Source: Macrostomum hystrix (lineage: Eukaryota; Platyhelminthes; Macrostomidae). Taken from it: a stretch of 64,000 bases of DNA. Of this stretch, positions 43,228 to 55,313 are shown piece by piece. A program made the translations under genes and the position numbers. The stretch spans positions 4,793,501 through 4,857,500 of the forward strand of contig CATNEN010000029.1 in NCBI GenBank assembly GCA_950097015.1, given 5' to 3'. Position 1 is the stretch's first letter, and each line of letters begins with the position of its first letter. The notes under the pieces were generated by a model. It worked only from the letters and a program-made list of their open reading frames with translations. It was not told where the DNA came from and searched no databases.

Positions 43228-46200
43228 GTGAGCTTCCTGCAGCTGAACCTGCACCACTGCATCGCGGCCTCGACCAACCTGGCGCGTGTGGTGGACTTCG
43301 AAAAACCGGGCATCATCCTCCTCCAAGAGCCCTGGACGAAGAAAGGTAAGATTCCGAACATTCCTGCTGGTTTTGACTGTTTTTTCATGCCCCAAAACCC
43401 CAGGGCTGCTGTGTTCGCGACTACCGATCTAAAAGCTTGGTATAGACCAGACCTCTCTGACAAAGACCTCTGTGTCATCCAAACCAACCACATTCTCCCG
43501 AACCGCACCGTCATCATCGCCTCTATATACATTCCTGGCGACGGTCCTGCGGTTCCGCCCAGTCTCACTTCCCTCGTGGACTACTGCTCAGACCGCGACT
43601 TTGAGCTGCTGGTGGCAGGCGACATAAATGCCCACCACACCCACTGGGGCAGTGTTACCTCCAACTGCAGAGGCGAGGATCTCCTTGCCTACATCTGCAC
43701 CACCAATATTGAGTTCTGCAACTCGGGTGGCACACCCACCTTTGACAATGGACGATGGACGGAGGTCCTTGACGCCACCCTCGCCTCTCAGGGCCTGATC
43801 CCTCTGATTAGGAACTGGCAGGTGTGGGACGAAGAGGAATCTCTGTCTGACCATCGCTTCATTCGTTTCCGGTTGCTAAGCTCCTACTCCAAGCCTGGTA
43901 TTCTGTGGAAATGGAACGCCCGGAATACTGACTGGACGGCCTTTGCGGAATCCGTGAAGCGCCAGACCAACCAGTTAGAATCCGTTGTTCCTGCCACCTG
44001 TCAAGAAGTGGACGATCTGGCTGATCTACTCAGCATGACCATCTTGACAGCTCATGAAACCTCTTGCCCTCTTAAAGCCTACAAAGGCAAAAAATCCGCT
44101 CCCTGGTGGAACCCAGCGCTTGGAACCCTCCGGCGAAAGGCCAAATCCCTCCAGCGGATTGCGCGGAAAAGCAAGGACCAAGCTGACCTGACCGCCTACC
44201 AGAATGCGATTCGTGACTTTAAGCGTGACACCAGGAAAGCGAAGTCCGAAAAGTGGCGCCAATACTGCACCGAGCTGGAGGGCGCCCGCCCAACTTCTCG
44301 CGTTGTAAAAGCGCTCACTCTTGACAAAATGTCGAAGCTCTCAGTGATCAAAAGACCGGACGGCCGGCTTGCTGAGAATCCTGGCGAATCGCTGGACATC
44401 ATGCTCGCCAGCGCCTTCCCCCAGACTGCGCCGCTTCAGGACCCGCCGGACCACACTCCGGGTGGGCACATCCTTGCGACAACTATTATCACTAGAGAAC
44501 GGACAGCTCGCGCTGCTAACTCCTTCTCGCCTTTTAAGTCGCCTGGACCTGACAACATTTACCCCGCCTTCCTACATGAAGCGGTAAAAAATGACAGGTT
44601 CCTCGGCCTCCTTTGCAACCTGTTCAAGGCCTGTATCACCCTCGGGTACGTACCCAGGTCTTGGCAGGAAGCCACTATCGTCTTCATCCCCAAACCTGGG
44701 AAGGGAGACTACCACTCCGCCAAAGCCTTCCGCCCCATCAGCTTAACATCTTTCTTTCTTAAGCTGCTTGAAAGGCTTGTTCTTTGGCGCCTCCTTCACG
44801 TTGAGCTGAGGAACTCCCCGCTCTCCGCCAACCAGCACGCCTTTCGATCCGGACGTTCCATCGAAAGTGCTCTGCATGCCATCGTCGACAAGCTGGAGCG
44901 CGCCGTGCTTGGCACCGGTTTTGCTCTCTCGCTTTTCCTCGACATTGATGGTGCCTTCGACAATGTGCTCTTCGGAGCCTTTAGGCGAGCCCTGGAACGC
45001 CGGGCTACGCACGAGCACCTCACCCGCTGGATCATGTATATGATCTCTCACCGAACTGCCACCTCGCACCTGCTTGGACACTCCCGTTCTGTGAATGTCC
45101 AGAAGGGAGGCCCGCAGGGTGGCGTTCTCAGTCCGATCCTTTGGAACCTTGTCATGGACGAACTGCTCTGCAGCCCTGACCCGGACCCGGTCCAAAAAAT
45201 CGGCTATGCTGACGACGTCACCGCCACCGTGGCCGGACCGTCTCCCCCGGTCCTTAGAGACCTTCTGCAAGCTTTCATCCACCGTGCCGAACGCTGGGCC
45301 AATGGCTGCGGCCTCAAACTCTCTGAGTCCAAGACCGTCGCCATTATGTTCACCAGCAAACGAAACTGGAGGATTGAGCCTCTCCTTCTCTATGACAAAC
45401 CAATCGCCATGGAGAAGCAAACCAGATGCTTAGGTGTCATCCTCGACCACAGGTTGAGCTGGACACCTCACGTCAAATTCAAAACCCGTAAAGCTCTTGC
45501 GACGCTCGCGCAGATTCGCAGAGCCTTCGGCGCCACCTGGGGCCTCACCCCCCGCCGTCTCTGGTGGATTTACACTACCATTGTAAGACCGGCCATCTCT
45601 TTTGCCGGCTTCATTTGGAATAGTGCCCTGGAGACCAAAGGGGTCCTGGAGGCCCTAAACAAGGTGCAGGGCCGTGCTTGTCGAGCCATCATGAGTGCGG
45701 CACCCTCCACTCCCTTCGCTGGCATGAATGCCTTCCTGGACCTTCCCCCTTTAGATCTTTTTATCAAGGGGGAGGCGATGAAGACGGCTCGTCGTCTTCT
45801 GGACGCGGGTATCTCGATCCGGAAGCAACTTGCCTTCAGCAAGCGGAACCTCCAGCCCCATGGCGACCTCAGCCTACGGGACCTGGACGCAGCAGGAGGT
45901 CTCAAAATTCTCTCCGACGGAATCCCGTCGACGCTGTGCCCACCGCAAAAATTCAAAACCAGCATTCCGCCTCGACAGGAAGTACGTGACCACGGCCAAC
46001 CCCGTGAAATTCACTGCTTCACCGACGGATCGCAAATCAACTCGATCTCTGGTTTCGGCTACTGCATTATGTCCGGAGGGAAAACTTTGGCGACCTTCTC
46101 CCAGCACACCGGCATAAACTCTACCGTCTTCCAGAACGAAGTTCTCGCCATCAGCTCCTGCGCCCTGGAGCTGATCAACCAAAACGTCCATGGAGCGGAA

Positions 46201-46932
46201 ATCTTCCTCCACTCGGACAGCCAGGCGGCGATCCATGCCCTTGGACGCACGCACACCTGCTCGCGCACAGTCCTCGACTGCGTCGCGCAACTCAACCGCT
46301 TAGGGACCCACAACAAGGTGTCCCTAAGGTGGATTCCAGGGCACTCTGGCCACCCTGGTAACGAATTGGCCGACAGCCTCGCCAAGGCCGGTTCGACGGG
46401 CTCGCTTTTTGGCCCCGTGCCTGCGGTCTCCACCCCTACCGCCGTCGTCAACACTCGGATTAACCAGTGGGTGACCTCAAAGCACAAGGACAGATGGATC
46501 AACACCGCCGATTGTCGGCAGTCTCGCGCTGCTGTCCCTTGTCCCTCCACTGCCCTTCGCAAAGCCTTGCTTGGACTGAACCGCAAGGACATCAGGGCAG
46601 TCACCATGGCCCTCTCTGGCCATGGCTGTTTCGCCAGGCACCGCTTCCTGCAAGGCAAAATCCGCAGTGAGGAATGCCCCTTCTGCCTCTCCTATGTTGA
46701 GGATGCAGAGCATTTTATTTGCGACTGCCCCGCCTTCACTCAGGACCGGCTCACCTATCTCGGCCCAAACCCGGATCTCCCCGACGTTTTCAGGCCTGAG
46801 AACATCTGCCAGCTCGTCCGATACCTGAGGGCCACCGGGCGAGCAACCCTCCACCTCCTGGACACTCCGGAGGAGGACCGCGCTGCGGACGCCGGCACCA
46901 CCGGATCCCCCTGCGCGACACCGCAGCTCTAG
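43228..46932 (+). CDS. Retrotransposon ORF2: endonuclease, reverse transcriptase, RNase H
   Basis: About 1234 aa copying enzyme of the element. Domains in order: APE-type endonuclease ([32 protein letters not shown]), reverse transcriptase ([40 protein letters not shown], catalytic GYADDV), RNase H ([43 protein letters not shown] with all acidic residues), and a C-terminal knuckle [18 protein letters not shown]. The frame is open from about 43069 and has no ATG before about 43387, so translation may come by -1 frameshifting from ORF1 or reinitiation. No inactivating change is visible. Confidence 0.93.
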   Translation: MSFLQLNLHHCIAASTNLARVVDFEKPGIILLQEPWTKKGKIPNIPAGFDCFFMPQNPRAAVFATTDLKAWYRPDLSDKDLCVIQTNHILPNRTVIIASIYIPGDGPAVPPSLTSLVDYCSDRDFELLVAGDINAHHTHWGSVTSNCRGEDLLAYICTTNIEFCNSGGTPTFDNGRWTEVLDATLASQGLIPLIRNWQVWDEEESLSDHRFIRFRLLSSYSKPGILWKWNARNTDWTAFAESVKRQTNQLESVVPATCQEVDDLADLLSMTILTAHETSCPLKAYKGKKSAPWWNPALGTLRRKAKSLQRIARKSKDQADLTAYQNAIRDFKRDTRKAKSEKWRQYCTELEGARPTSRVVKALTLDKMSKLSVIKRPDGRLAENPGESLDIMLASAFPQTAPLQDPPDHTPGGHILATTIITRERTARAANSFSPFKSPGPDNIYPAFLHEAVKNDRFLGLLCNLFKACITLGYVPRSWQEATIVFIPKPGKGDYHSAKAFRPISLTSFFLKLLERLVLWRLLHVELRNSPLSANQHAFRSGRSIESALHAIVDKLERAVLGTGFALSLFLDIDGAFDNVLFGAFRRALERRATHEHLTRWIMYMISHRTATSHLLGHSRSVNVQKGGPQGGVLSPILWNLVMDELLCSPDPDPVQKIGYADDVTATVAGPSPPVLRDLLQAFIHRAERWANGCGLKLSESKTVAIMFTSKRNWRIEPLLLYDKPIAMEKQTRCLGVILDHRLSWTPHVKFKTRKALATLAQIRRAFGATWGLTPRRLWWIYTTIVRPAISFAGFIWNSALETKGVLEALNKVQGRACRAIMSAAPSTPFAGMNAFLDLPPLDLFIKGEAMKTARRLLDAGISIRKQLAFSKRNLQPHGDLSLRDLDAAGGLKILSDGIPSTLCPPQKFKTSIPPRQEVRDHGQPREIHCFTDGSQINSISGFGYCIMSGGKTLATFSQHTGINSTVFQNEVLAISSCALELINQNVHGAEIFLHSDSQAAIHALGRTHTCSRTVLDCVAQLNRLGTHNKVSLRWIPGHSGHPGNELADSLAKAGSTGSLFGPVPAVSTPTAVVNTRINQWVTSKHKDRWINTADCRQSRAAVPCPSTALRKALLGLNRKDIRAVTMALSGHGCFARHRFLQGKIRSEECPFCLSYVEDAEHFICDCPAFTQDRLTYLGPNPDLPDVFRPENICQLVRYLRATGRATLHLLDTPEEDRAADAGTTGSPCATPQL

Positions 46933-47023
46933 TTGCCCGTGGTCGCCAGGGGCTAGCGGAATGGGCGGCAACGCCTCCCCGCTGCATCCGGAAGATGCCC
47001 CCTGCAGCTAAGTCAAGTAAGTC

Positions 47024-47036
47024 AAGGACGGAATGC
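47024..47036. repeat. Right target-site duplication of the 6.4-kb retrotransposon
   Basis: Second copy of AAGGACGGAATGC, directly after the AAGTC-type 3' tail. Confidence 0.88.
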
Positions 47037-47152
47037 ATCTCTTTTCGCGTACCTTGTCCGTAAGATTTTTTACTTTTCTTTCGTCTTCTTATCACACAGC
47101 TTTGTGTGCCGTGAGTTCTCAGACCAGGTCCAGGCTCTTTCTCTATACCTGT

Positions 47153-47450
47153 TTGGTGACAGTAGACCCGCAGCTATAGCAAGCTGACAATTCTACCCAT
47201 TCCGCTCATTCCTGAGCACATACATACACATATATCACGTTAGCAAGCACACACTCACGAAGAGGTGCATATCTGCCCTGAATTTTTTTGGTCAGGTAGT
47301 TTAACTCTATATGTGACTTGGAGGTTGGCCCTCAAGGTCGTAAATTGCACAGCAAGCCCCGAGCCTTTTCCTCGCGGCTGCACTACAAATGAATGTGGCC
47401 TCGCCGCTGAATCGAGCTCAGGGACCTTGTCGCAAGAGGCCAACATCCAA
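47153..47450 (-). mobile_element. tRNA-derived SINE, family 2
   Basis: Parallels 23433-23765 block by block: GGTGACAGTAGACCCGCAG, TCCTGAGCACA, CTTGGAGGTTGGCCCTCAAG, TAAATTGCAC, GTGGCCTCGCCG. It ends in a decayed B-box complement (GAATCGAGCTCAGGGACC). Confidence 0.72.
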
Positions 47451-47667
47451 AACTCGGGGCTTGATGTGTAGTGCACAACCTTGAGGGTCAACCTTCATGG
47501 TGACACGGAAGGATGGTGACACGGACGTATTAGCTCCGAGGTCTCTAACTATTTTGATATACACTCGTAGATAGCTAAATCTTGAACACTGCAAGTCTAG
47601 GTCGTGATTTTTTAACCTGATAATAAACAATGAATGTTTATTCTAGATCTAGATCTACACCTAGCCC

Positions 47668-47755
47668 AGTTGTGCCATACTACTACCAGTGGCACAGTCA
47701 CAGCTTCCAAGGGCTGTGTACAGACGTCCTGTACATGGACTGAGCAGACAGCTAT
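47668..47755 (-). mobile_element. SINE family 1, short fragment
   Basis: AGTGGCACAGTCACAGC, GGGCTGTGTACAG and GTACATGGACTG match the body of the family 1 copies, but the tRNA-like head is missing. Confidence 0.5.
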
Positions 47756-48467
47756 AAACGATGCTAGAATTTCAAACTAAGCTGCAATTAATATGCAATG
47801 GAGTTAGTACATCTCAAACCCCTTGAGCATAAAACTGAGTGTCAGATGCTAGTCAGATGCAAGAGCTTTTAAACAGGTACACTTTGCGACCCTTCTTTAA
47901 ATGGGTCAATTTAACAAGTCACAGCAAAGTCAATGGTGCTTCGATCTGCATATGATCGTGATTAGGGCGGTTCCTCAATGACACTGGCAGTTGTTAGTAA
48001 GAAAACCATATTTTCGCTGAAGCTGCTATAACAAAAAAGGATACCTTCACAAATCTGATTGATTTGAAGGATATTTAAAGCTATGAAGTGGAAAAATTAA
48101 CCGAATAATATTATTTTGGGTACCTGAAATCTTCGAGGGCTGAGTATATAAAGCGCGAATCTAGAGTCAGAAAGAAGCTTATTAAAAGGATTTCGGGAAA
48201 TAAGAGAGAGATACATTGTGCAATGCAACGATACAATAGTTCCATTTAAGCTTAGAAGCGATCGCGTGTTACAAAAAGTATATGTAATAAAAGCCGACAA
48301 CAAATACATTTAGGCTAGGAGGCGAGCACACAACAGAGCAAGATCAACCTGGACTGCTCTGTAATATTGAAATAGTTTCACGCGAACTAAAACTAAGCAG
48401 TGAGCATCGGGTCAGACGCCTTCAGCCGTGGCCTTCTGACTATCTGTTTCATCTGTTCTCGCATAAT
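47756..48467. other. Intergenic, no gene
   Basis: 3' flank of the 49.0-kb Rac gene. No exon or RNA gene recognised. Confidence 0.4.
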
Positions 48468-49049
48468 TCACAACACATCGCATCCAATGCCCTTCCTGCC
48501 ACCCTTTGGCTTGGGACACATCACAGCCTGAATAGCCTCATCGAACACATTTTTCAGGCCCTTCTGAGTCAGAGCCGAGCACTCCAGGTACTTGACTGCG
48601 TTGATCTCCTTGGCCATCGTCATGCCCTGCAGGTGCGTGATCGGGGCCAAATACCTCGCCTTCAGCTTGTCAATCGTGTCCTGATCGTCGCGAAGGTCCA
48701 GCTTGGTGCCCACCAACACGATCGGGGTGTTCGGGCAGTGATGGCTCACTTCGGGGTACCACTTAGATCGCACATTCTCATAACTTGTAGGGCTGATCAG
48801 GGAGAAGCAGACGAGGAACACATTTGTTTGCGGGTAGCTCAACGGCCTGAGTCGGTCGTAGTCCTCCTGGCCAGCCGTGTCCCACAGGCCCAGGTTGATG
48901 GGCTTGCCGTCCACCATGACATTGGCGGAGTAGTTATCAAACACTGTGGGAATGTACTCGCTCGGGAAGGCGTTGGTAGTGTAGGAGATGAGCAGGCAGG
49001 TCTTGCCGACGGCTCCGTCGCCAACCACAACACACTTGATGGTTTGCAT
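48468..49049 (-). CDS. Rac-type small GTPase, coding sequence without introns
   Basis: 193-aa Rac-class protein, start chosen at [18 protein letters not shown]. The longer frame has only GTG upstream. Switch [12 protein letters not shown], switch [52 protein letters not shown] and the CAAX box CDVL are all present. An acceptor (GATTCTAG) lies 10 bases ahead of the ATG, so the leader is spliced or trans-spliced. Nearest to the 6.1-kb gene. Catalytically intact. Confidence 0.95.
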   Translation of the reverse strand: MQTIKCVVVGDGAVGKTCLLISYTTNAFPSEYIPTVFDNYSANVMVDGKPINLGLWDTAGQEDYDRLRPLSYPQTNVFLVCFSLISPTSYENVRSKWYPEVSHHCPNTPIVLVGTKLDLRDDQDTIDKLKARYLAPITHLQGMTMAKEINAVKYLECSALTQKGLKNVFDEAIQAVMCPKPKGGRKGIGCDVL

Positions 49050-50738
49050 GTCAGTCACTAGAATCTGAGTATGTGCAGCTTAGGCGAATGCAAATAGGCT
49101 CGGCAAGAAGCTAAACTTGCATCTGGCCTTGAAATACATGTGCAGCGAATGATATCTGGCGATAAGCAAAGCGAATGTTTACAGATTAATATTGGTGCTG
49201 CTAAGCCTTTAAGGCGCATCTTGGCGCTAATTGTGTAGAGTGCCAATCAGTTATTATCAACTGGCACTGCAGTTAATAACCTGTGCATTTGTGCAGCCTT
49301 GGACCTAAATTTGTATTTGCAGCATCCTCTGTTCTGAACGCGTGTGCATCCTCTTTGGAACGCTGTTACCCTGATAAGAGCATGGCCGCTTTTGACTGCC
49401 TTAACTGGCTAACAAGCCTGCTTAAACATGAAGCTTTCAGTGCCTTGAAAGTAAGTCGGTACAAACTATTTTGTCTCTTTGGTTCTTAAAATAGTTGTGA
49501 CAAATGTGTCAAACTGTTACTCTGTGAGCCTAGGAATGGTTTGATAATTATTTCCTGGTTATTACCAGAATCTTGAGAATCTTGCTGGCTTTGCTTTCCG
49601 AGAGTTTGACATACTCCGGTAATTTAAAGCATCATTTTTATAATATGACTATGGCCCAACTTCTGCCGGGAATTTTAACCCTGATATGCAAAACGGACTC
49701 ATGCTGTTCACCTTTTTATTTCGAAAGCTTCGTTTTCAATCCGCGGATTTCTGTCACCCCAAGTTGTCACAAAATGTCGAGCTATTCCTTGGATCTCAAG
49801 AAGCGTGTCGCTACCGACTTGACTTCTAGATTGAGCGTCTTGAGAAGGTGATTGCCCTAGGAGGTTCTCCAATCGTGGATTAAATCGAGTCTGGCGTGCA
49901 GAGCCGCTTGTTGGAACCATTTGAGCAGCACATGGCAGCAAGTGGGCCAGGTGATTGATTCGAGGAAGTCTGACGATCTTGAACTCTGTTAGAAAAAGCG
50001 ACCGCTTCTTTAAATTAAGTTGCACTTTTGTTGCTCAATGCCCGCGTTCCGTTTCTCTTGTTCGCATTTTAGAACAAATTTGTTTTTACGTGATTAAATG
50101 GAACACGAGCTTGAAATTTCGCGATTCACGTCGTCTACCCTTAATTAAGCCATTATCACCTTTCCAGGTGAAAAAAGACCGACCTGTTGCATTGGCCACT
50201 TTGCTGAAAAACGAGCTACGACCATTTTTTGCATTGAGTTGCGATGTGAAAATTCATGGATTTGGGACCAACACGTGCATATTTATCAGTCCTTCTCTGC
50301 AACGCATGCAAGTGTCTGGATACTTTTTGCGCACCCGGTATAACCTCAGATGCGATAGTTCTTTGTTAGAAAGTCTATATTCGCCACCAACAACTATCTT
50401 TATCATAAAAGTGGTCAAAATAACCAATTTAAAGTCATATTCACGCTAACGAACTGAAGGTATACCAATACAGAGATTAGCAGATTTCTAGAAAGACTGA
50501 TAAACGATCACATTGCTGTAGTAGATGCTAAATGAATTAATATACTACTAATTTCACGTCCCTATAAAACAGCAGAATAAAAATCTACGAGTAATTACAC
50601 AATGGCACAAGACGACAGGGAAACCACTGAAGCACTAGCAAAGCACATCATAGAAATATCTAAATTAAGGGAACACCCAGCTGCCCTGAAGCAACAAACA
50701 TTTAAATAATTATCTTAATTATTAGATTTTATTATCCC
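49050..50738. other. Intergenic with possible decayed transposase start
   Basis: No supportable gene. MSSYSLDLKKRVA at 49774 resembles the first residues of IS630/Tc1-type transposases but breaks off after about 25 codons. The 164-codon ORF at 49955-50449 has no motif I recognise. Confidence 0.4.
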
Positions 50739-51397
50739 GACTTACTTGACTTAGCGGCAGGGAGCCTCCGTGACGGACGCAGCGAGGAGGCGGCCGATGC
50801 CGCCCATATCGCTAACCCCTGGCAGCCAGACGGCCTCCAGCGAGGCGGTGCCGCTCAGGGTGGTCCGTCGGTCGATTCCGCCGCGTGATCTTCCTCGCCA
50901 TGGGCTGGGAAGAACTCAGCTCGGCCGGTATCCCGGAGGAAGTGGGCGAATTGTGGAATGTTATCGGGCGAGCAGGCTTCGACAAGGGTCGGTGCCGGCC
51001 CGAGATGTTTTAGCCTAGCCCGGGTGAAGGCCGGGCAGTGGCAGATGAAATGCTCGGCGTTTTCACGTCCGGAGCAGCAGAAAGGACACATTTCCTCAGG
51101 CACGTGGCCGTGGCCGAGAGGGCCATGGTGACTGCTCTCAGGTCTCTGCGATTTAGCCTAAGCAAGGCTTTACGCAGATTACTAGAGGGGGTTGGCACTG
51201 CAGCCCTGGACTGGCGACAGTTCAGGGTGCTAGACCACCTCGTCCGGTGTTGGGTCTCCATCCAGCGGTTGATGTTGGAGTTGACCACAGAGTAGGGAAT
51301 CGGGGCCTCCGGGCCCGGGCCCATCAGGGAGCTGGCTGCGCCAGCCTTAGCAAGCTGGTCCGCCATCTCATTCCCTGTGAACCCGGCATGCCCAGGG
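50739..51397 (-). mobile_element. 5'-truncated copy of the RNase-H retrotransposon
   Basis: Minus-strand relative of the 6.4-kb element. It starts inside the RNase H region ([11 protein letters not shown]), continues through [29 protein letters not shown] and the knuckle ([23 protein letters not shown]) with a frameshift between, and ends with the same CTAAGTCAAGTAAGTC tail. Flanking near-direct repeats (ATTTTATTATCCC at 50726 and ATTATTATTATCCC at 51398) are a probable target-site duplication. Confidence 0.85.
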
Positions 51398-52182
51398 ATT
51401 ATTATTATCCCGTAGTCCCTTACGTTTTTTACTCTTACTTATATTTTTAACTCCTATGCGCCTCCCTTACCGATAAAAAAATTATATTTTTACCACACTT
51501 AGATTTATTCATTTTTTTGTTTGTCGAAATCAGCACCCATAGATGGCGTGCGCGTTTAGTTAATAATAATAATAATAATATATATAATTAAGATTTCTGT
51601 TTCAAAGCATTATATGAAAATCAAATACTACGTTCGTATTAAAAGAATCTTGCTTAGAGAATTAGACATTTTTACGTCGATTTTTCCGAGTAAATGTTTA
51701 CAGAACATTTTCACTTGCATCATCAAATGAAGAGAAAAAATTAATATTCCCACTGGTAAATGATCGATTTGCTGAGAATTTAATAACTTTTAACAACGAA
51801 ATCTGAGAATACTTTCCAAACTATACGTAGCAAAGATATAGGAAGCCAAACCATTGTCTTCAGTGGAGACAGGGTTCCATTATCATAGGAGTGGAAAACT
51901 GCAAGTGTGTACAATTGGCTGAAATTTGAAATTTTAATGTACGAGTTAGGACAAAGCTGGGACACGAGAATTTACACGTTAAATGAAATACTGCAGGATC
52001 CTACCTGTTCACTAACAACAACAAAAATGGTATGCCAGGCAGTACTTATTGCGCTTGAATAAATTGAAAAATAATTGAAAAATTCAATTGAAAAAAACTT
52101 CGAAAGGGGAAATTGTTGGAGCAAAATAAGGAACAGAAGCCCTATTTCCACAGAGAGTCCCCGACCTTGCTTGATTTATTGT
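51398..52182. other. Intergenic, no gene
   Basis: AT-rich. 51525-51575 (CAGCACCCATAGATGGCGTGCG followed by AAT repeats) resembles the sequence at the 3' end of the caspase pseudogene at 14.48 kb on the minus strand, so both may be tails of the same retroelement type. Confidence 0.4.
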
Positions 52183-52764
52183 TTATAGCAGCTCGCATTG
52201 TATGCGGCTCTTTTTAGTTTTAGGCCTTGGGCTGAGCACAGCGCGGATGGCTTCGTCAAACACGTTCTTCAGGCCCTTCTGAGTCTTGGCGGAGCACTCC
52301 AAGTACTTTACTGCATCGATCTCCTTGGCCATCGTCAAGCCCTGCAATTGCGTGATCGGAGCCATTTTTTTCTCCTTAAGCTTGTCGATAGTTTCTTGGT
52401 CGTCGCGAAGGTCCAGCTTGGTGCCGATCAGCACAATGGGCTTGTTTGGACAATGGTGCTTTACTTCCGGGTACCACCTGGTGCGCACATTCTCAAAACT
52501 TGTAGGGCTGATTAGGGAGAAGCAGATGATGAACACATCCGTCTCCGGGTAGCTCAGCGGTCTGAGCCGGTCGTAGTCCTCCTGACCAGCCGTGTCCCAA
52601 AGGCCCAAGTTGATCTGCTTGTTGTCAACCATGATGTTTGCGGAGTAGTTGTCAAACACCGTTGGAATGTACTCGTTCGGGAAGGCGTTAGTTGTGTATG
52701 AGATGAGCAGGCAGGTCTTGCCAACAGCGCCATCTCCGACAACGACGCACTTGATGGCCTGCAT
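52183..52764 (-). CDS. Rac-type small GTPase, coding sequence without introns
   Basis: 193-aa Rac-class protein starting at [18 protein letters not shown]. An acceptor (ATCTTACAG) four bases ahead of the ATG favours this start over the longer frame. Switch [22 protein letters not shown], switch [52 protein letters not shown], basic tail and CAAX box CELL. Its NKQINL, IICF and QETID features are shared with the GTPase domain of the Rho-caspase gene, making it the best candidate in this window for that domain's source. Confidence 0.95.
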   Translation of the reverse strand: MQAIKCVVVGDGAVGKTCLLISYTTNAFPNEYIPTVFDNYSANIMVDNKQINLGLWDTAGQEDYDRLRPLSYPETDVFIICFSLISPTSFENVRTRWYPEVKHHCPNKPIVLIGTKLDLRDDQETIDKLKEKKMAPITQLQGLTMAKEIDAVKYLECSAKTQKGLKNVFDEAIRAVLSPRPKTKKSRIQCELL

Positions 52765-53761
52765 AGCCTGTAAGATATAATCAGATTTTTGTCTTGTCTC
52801 AATCTTTGAGTTGCCTTGACGTTGTTTATGCGGCTGGTTTATCAACTAGCTCGATAGCTGAGCAGAAAGAGGGAAGGAGAGAGGTAGGCAAGTTTCAGTT
52901 TGTGCGCCATGCTAAAAATAGACTTTGGCGAAACACAATACCAAATTTTAGGAAAGGTTTTATCGTCGGTACAGAAAATTGAGTCTGCATTGCTATGAGA
53001 CAACGAAGGATAGTAAAGAAGAGACAGGGAAACACTAGGCATATTAACAGGCTCGGGTTGGTTATTGAAGTGACGTAAATTGCATCGACCGTGAATTTGG
53101 AAGTTCAAGGAGCTCGGGGCATGAAAATTTTAGCATATTTCGTCGATGCCTGCAGGTTTGATTTCGCATTTAAATGCAGAGTGTAAATTAGCTTTTCGGG
53201 ACAAATTATCTGGAACTTCGCTCTTAAGCCTGCAAGTCCTTGGTTACCTATTTTTTTGTTAGAAAAATCTCTCTAAATATTTAGGGAAACACTAGCTGTC
53301 CGATAAAGTACTGCAATTTTTGTGAAATTTGTAACTTGTATCAGAAAATGGTATCAGTAAGTACATGATCATTGGGGAATTTCAGGCATGCCTTTACATG
53401 GCTTTTCCGGTGTAGTTGAAGTTTATTTAATGTGGAAATATTTCCTATAATTGCAGAAATGGTTGATGATGATGCTACACTAAGCACTCTGTAGCGATTT
53501 AAAGCACAGCAACTAAGAAAACAACACACGAATACAGAGAGAGAAAGAGAGAGAGAGAGAAAAGTGACATTGTGACAGCATTAATTTGTGGTCTTTGAAA
53601 AGCGCACGCAGTGTGCAATGAGTTTAAAGTTAAAAATAGACGATTTCGAAAGACAAGAAGCCTATATAATGGTTGGCATTGGCACAGCTTTGCAGCTAGT
53701 GTATAAAACTACTATCAGAAACATAGTTTGGGTACGCGCATTACAGAAAAGAAAGCAGAAA
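52765..53761. other. Divergent Rac-Rac intergenic region
   Basis: About 1 kb between two divergently transcribed Rac genes. Holds a GA-rich microsatellite (53536-53562) and an acceptor (GCATTACAG at about 53745) ahead of the plus-strand gene. No further exon is confirmed. Confidence 0.45.
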
Positions 53762-54343
53762 ATGCAGTCAGTAAAGTGTGTTTTCATTGGCGACGGAACA
53801 GTCGGCAAGACCTGCCTACTCATCTCGTATGTTGAGAACTCATTTCCCAGCCAGTACGTGCCAACGGTGTTCGACCACTACTCCGCTGTGGTAGTTGCTA
53901 ACGACCGGCCGATCAACTTGGGCCTATGGGACACAGCGGGGCAGGAAGACTACGATAGGCTGAGGCCGCTTAGCTACCCAGAGACGGATGTATTCATTAT
54001 ATGCTTCTCTCTCGTGAGCCCAACAAGCTATGAAAATGTTCGCACGAAGTGGTATCCGGAGGTGAGCCATCACTGCCCGCACGCTCCGATTGTTCTGGTT
54101 GGAACTAAGCTGGATCTGCGCGATGACAAAGAAACTATCAGCAAGCTGAAGGAAAAGAAGTTAGCTCCCATCACTCACCTACAGGGAATGACAATGGCCA
54201 AGGAGATCAACGCAGTGAAGTACCTCGAGTGTTCTGCCCTGACGCAGAAAGGCCTGAAAAATGTGTTTGACGAGTCAATCCGAGCCGTGCTGATGCCCTC
54301 AAGGAAGCCTGTCAGACCAAACTTTCATTGTCAACTTCTTTGA
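53762..54343 (+). CDS. Rac-type small GTPase, coding sequence without introns
   Basis: 193-aa Rac-class protein from [19 protein letters not shown] longer frame reaches back to 53588, but its extra N-terminus is not Rac-like, and an acceptor (GCATTACAG, about 53745) lies just upstream, so I use the internal ATG. Switch [12 protein letters not shown], switch [56 protein letters not shown] and CAAX box CQLL are intact. Confidence 0.94.
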   Translation: MQSVKCVFIGDGTVGKTCLLISYVENSFPSQYVPTVFDHYSAVVVANDRPINLGLWDTAGQEDYDRLRPLSYPETDVFIICFSLVSPTSYENVRTKWYPEVSHHCPHAPIVLVGTKLDLRDDKETISKLKEKKLAPITHLQGMTMAKEINAVKYLECSALTQKGLKNVFDESIRAVLMPSRKPVRPNFHCQLL

Positions 54344-55313
54344 TCATCTTTTGAAAAGACCTTGCTACTTATCTAAAACTGCGAACTGACCTTTGAGCAT
54401 GGAAAAACACGATCTCAGTTTTTAAACGTGAAATACATTCCAATTGACACGATGAAATAATGTTAATCTTAATCTGGTAAACAATGTCATTGTAAATTTC
54501 CTGTGCATGGATATGTAAATAATTCCTGAAGCATTTTTCATAAATTTAGCACTAGATTTTGTTGTTAGTCATCGATAATTGGAATAATGGCCACCGAGTT
54601 GGCGTAATCGTGCACATCATGTACGATGGTTCACGATTTTATGTCCATATATGTACAAGACCTTTAATTTATACCGGTTTTTTTCTAATTCGGTGAATAC
54701 AACTGAAACGTTCGGACTGAACTAGATTTATATATGTATCTCTGCTCTGATTCTGATCTGACTCAAAATTCTTACAACTTTTGCGTCAAAATATTTCGAA
54801 TGAAATTGGTAATCGCATCGTAATTTTCCCCAATTTTCTGTCTCGAAATGTCGGTATACTTTTTTCAGTGCACGTTAATTAGAAAAGAAAAGGCTTTTTC
54901 TTCAGAGTTTAAGTTAGGCCCCATCAGGCAGCAGTGGTGTCCACAGAACAGTAATAACATTCTACACACCAACAAAATCCTTGCTGTACTTTTATAGTAT
55001 GCTAATCTCTATTTCATGGCTGAGCAGAATTACTCATTGGTTATTGAAGATCTAACTTACTAGTCCAAAGACCCGAAGTCATAGACAATCTGCGTGTGTC
55101 CAGACTTCGGTCCCACCGTCCTAAAAATGCGTCTATGGTCAAAAGCTTGACTGACTCCTCAAGGAATCGAGAATTTCTGTACTTAGTAGCAAAGCTAAGC
55201 AGAGCGTTGACTTTTGTCCTAATCAGTCAAGTAAGTTTGCAAGGTTCTGCATTGAAATTTTCGCGAAGGATTGCCGATAAAACACCAAGGCGATACAATA
55301 GGCTTCCGCCATT
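54344..55313 (+). other. Intergenic, no gene
   Basis: 3' flank of the Rac gene and leader of the TTLL gene. The 73-codon ORF at 55096-55317 lies in the probable TTLL leader and is not convincing. Confidence 0.4.

Larger units (their letters stand above)
40647..47023 (+). mobile_element. Full-length non-LTR retrotransposon with RNase H (I-group-like), 6.4 kb
   Basis: Flanked by a perfect 13-bp target-site duplication. It has a 5' UTR with 97-98 bp tandem monomers, ORF1 (41705-43192), ORF2 (to 46932) with endonuclease, RT, RNase H and a CCHC knuckle, and a 3' end of AAGTC-type short repeats instead of poly(A). Both ORFs are undamaged, so it may be recently active. The group is judged from the domain order only. 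A 5'-truncated relative lies at 50739-51397. Confidence 0.92.

Noticed and set aside
46477-46971. Antisense ORFs across the retrotransposon ORF2
   Set aside because: Shadows of the GC-rich RNase H and knuckle coding sequence.
49773-49850. IS630/Tc1-type transposase gene
   Set aside because: Only the first dozen residues look similar. The frame stops at once and no DDE motif follows.
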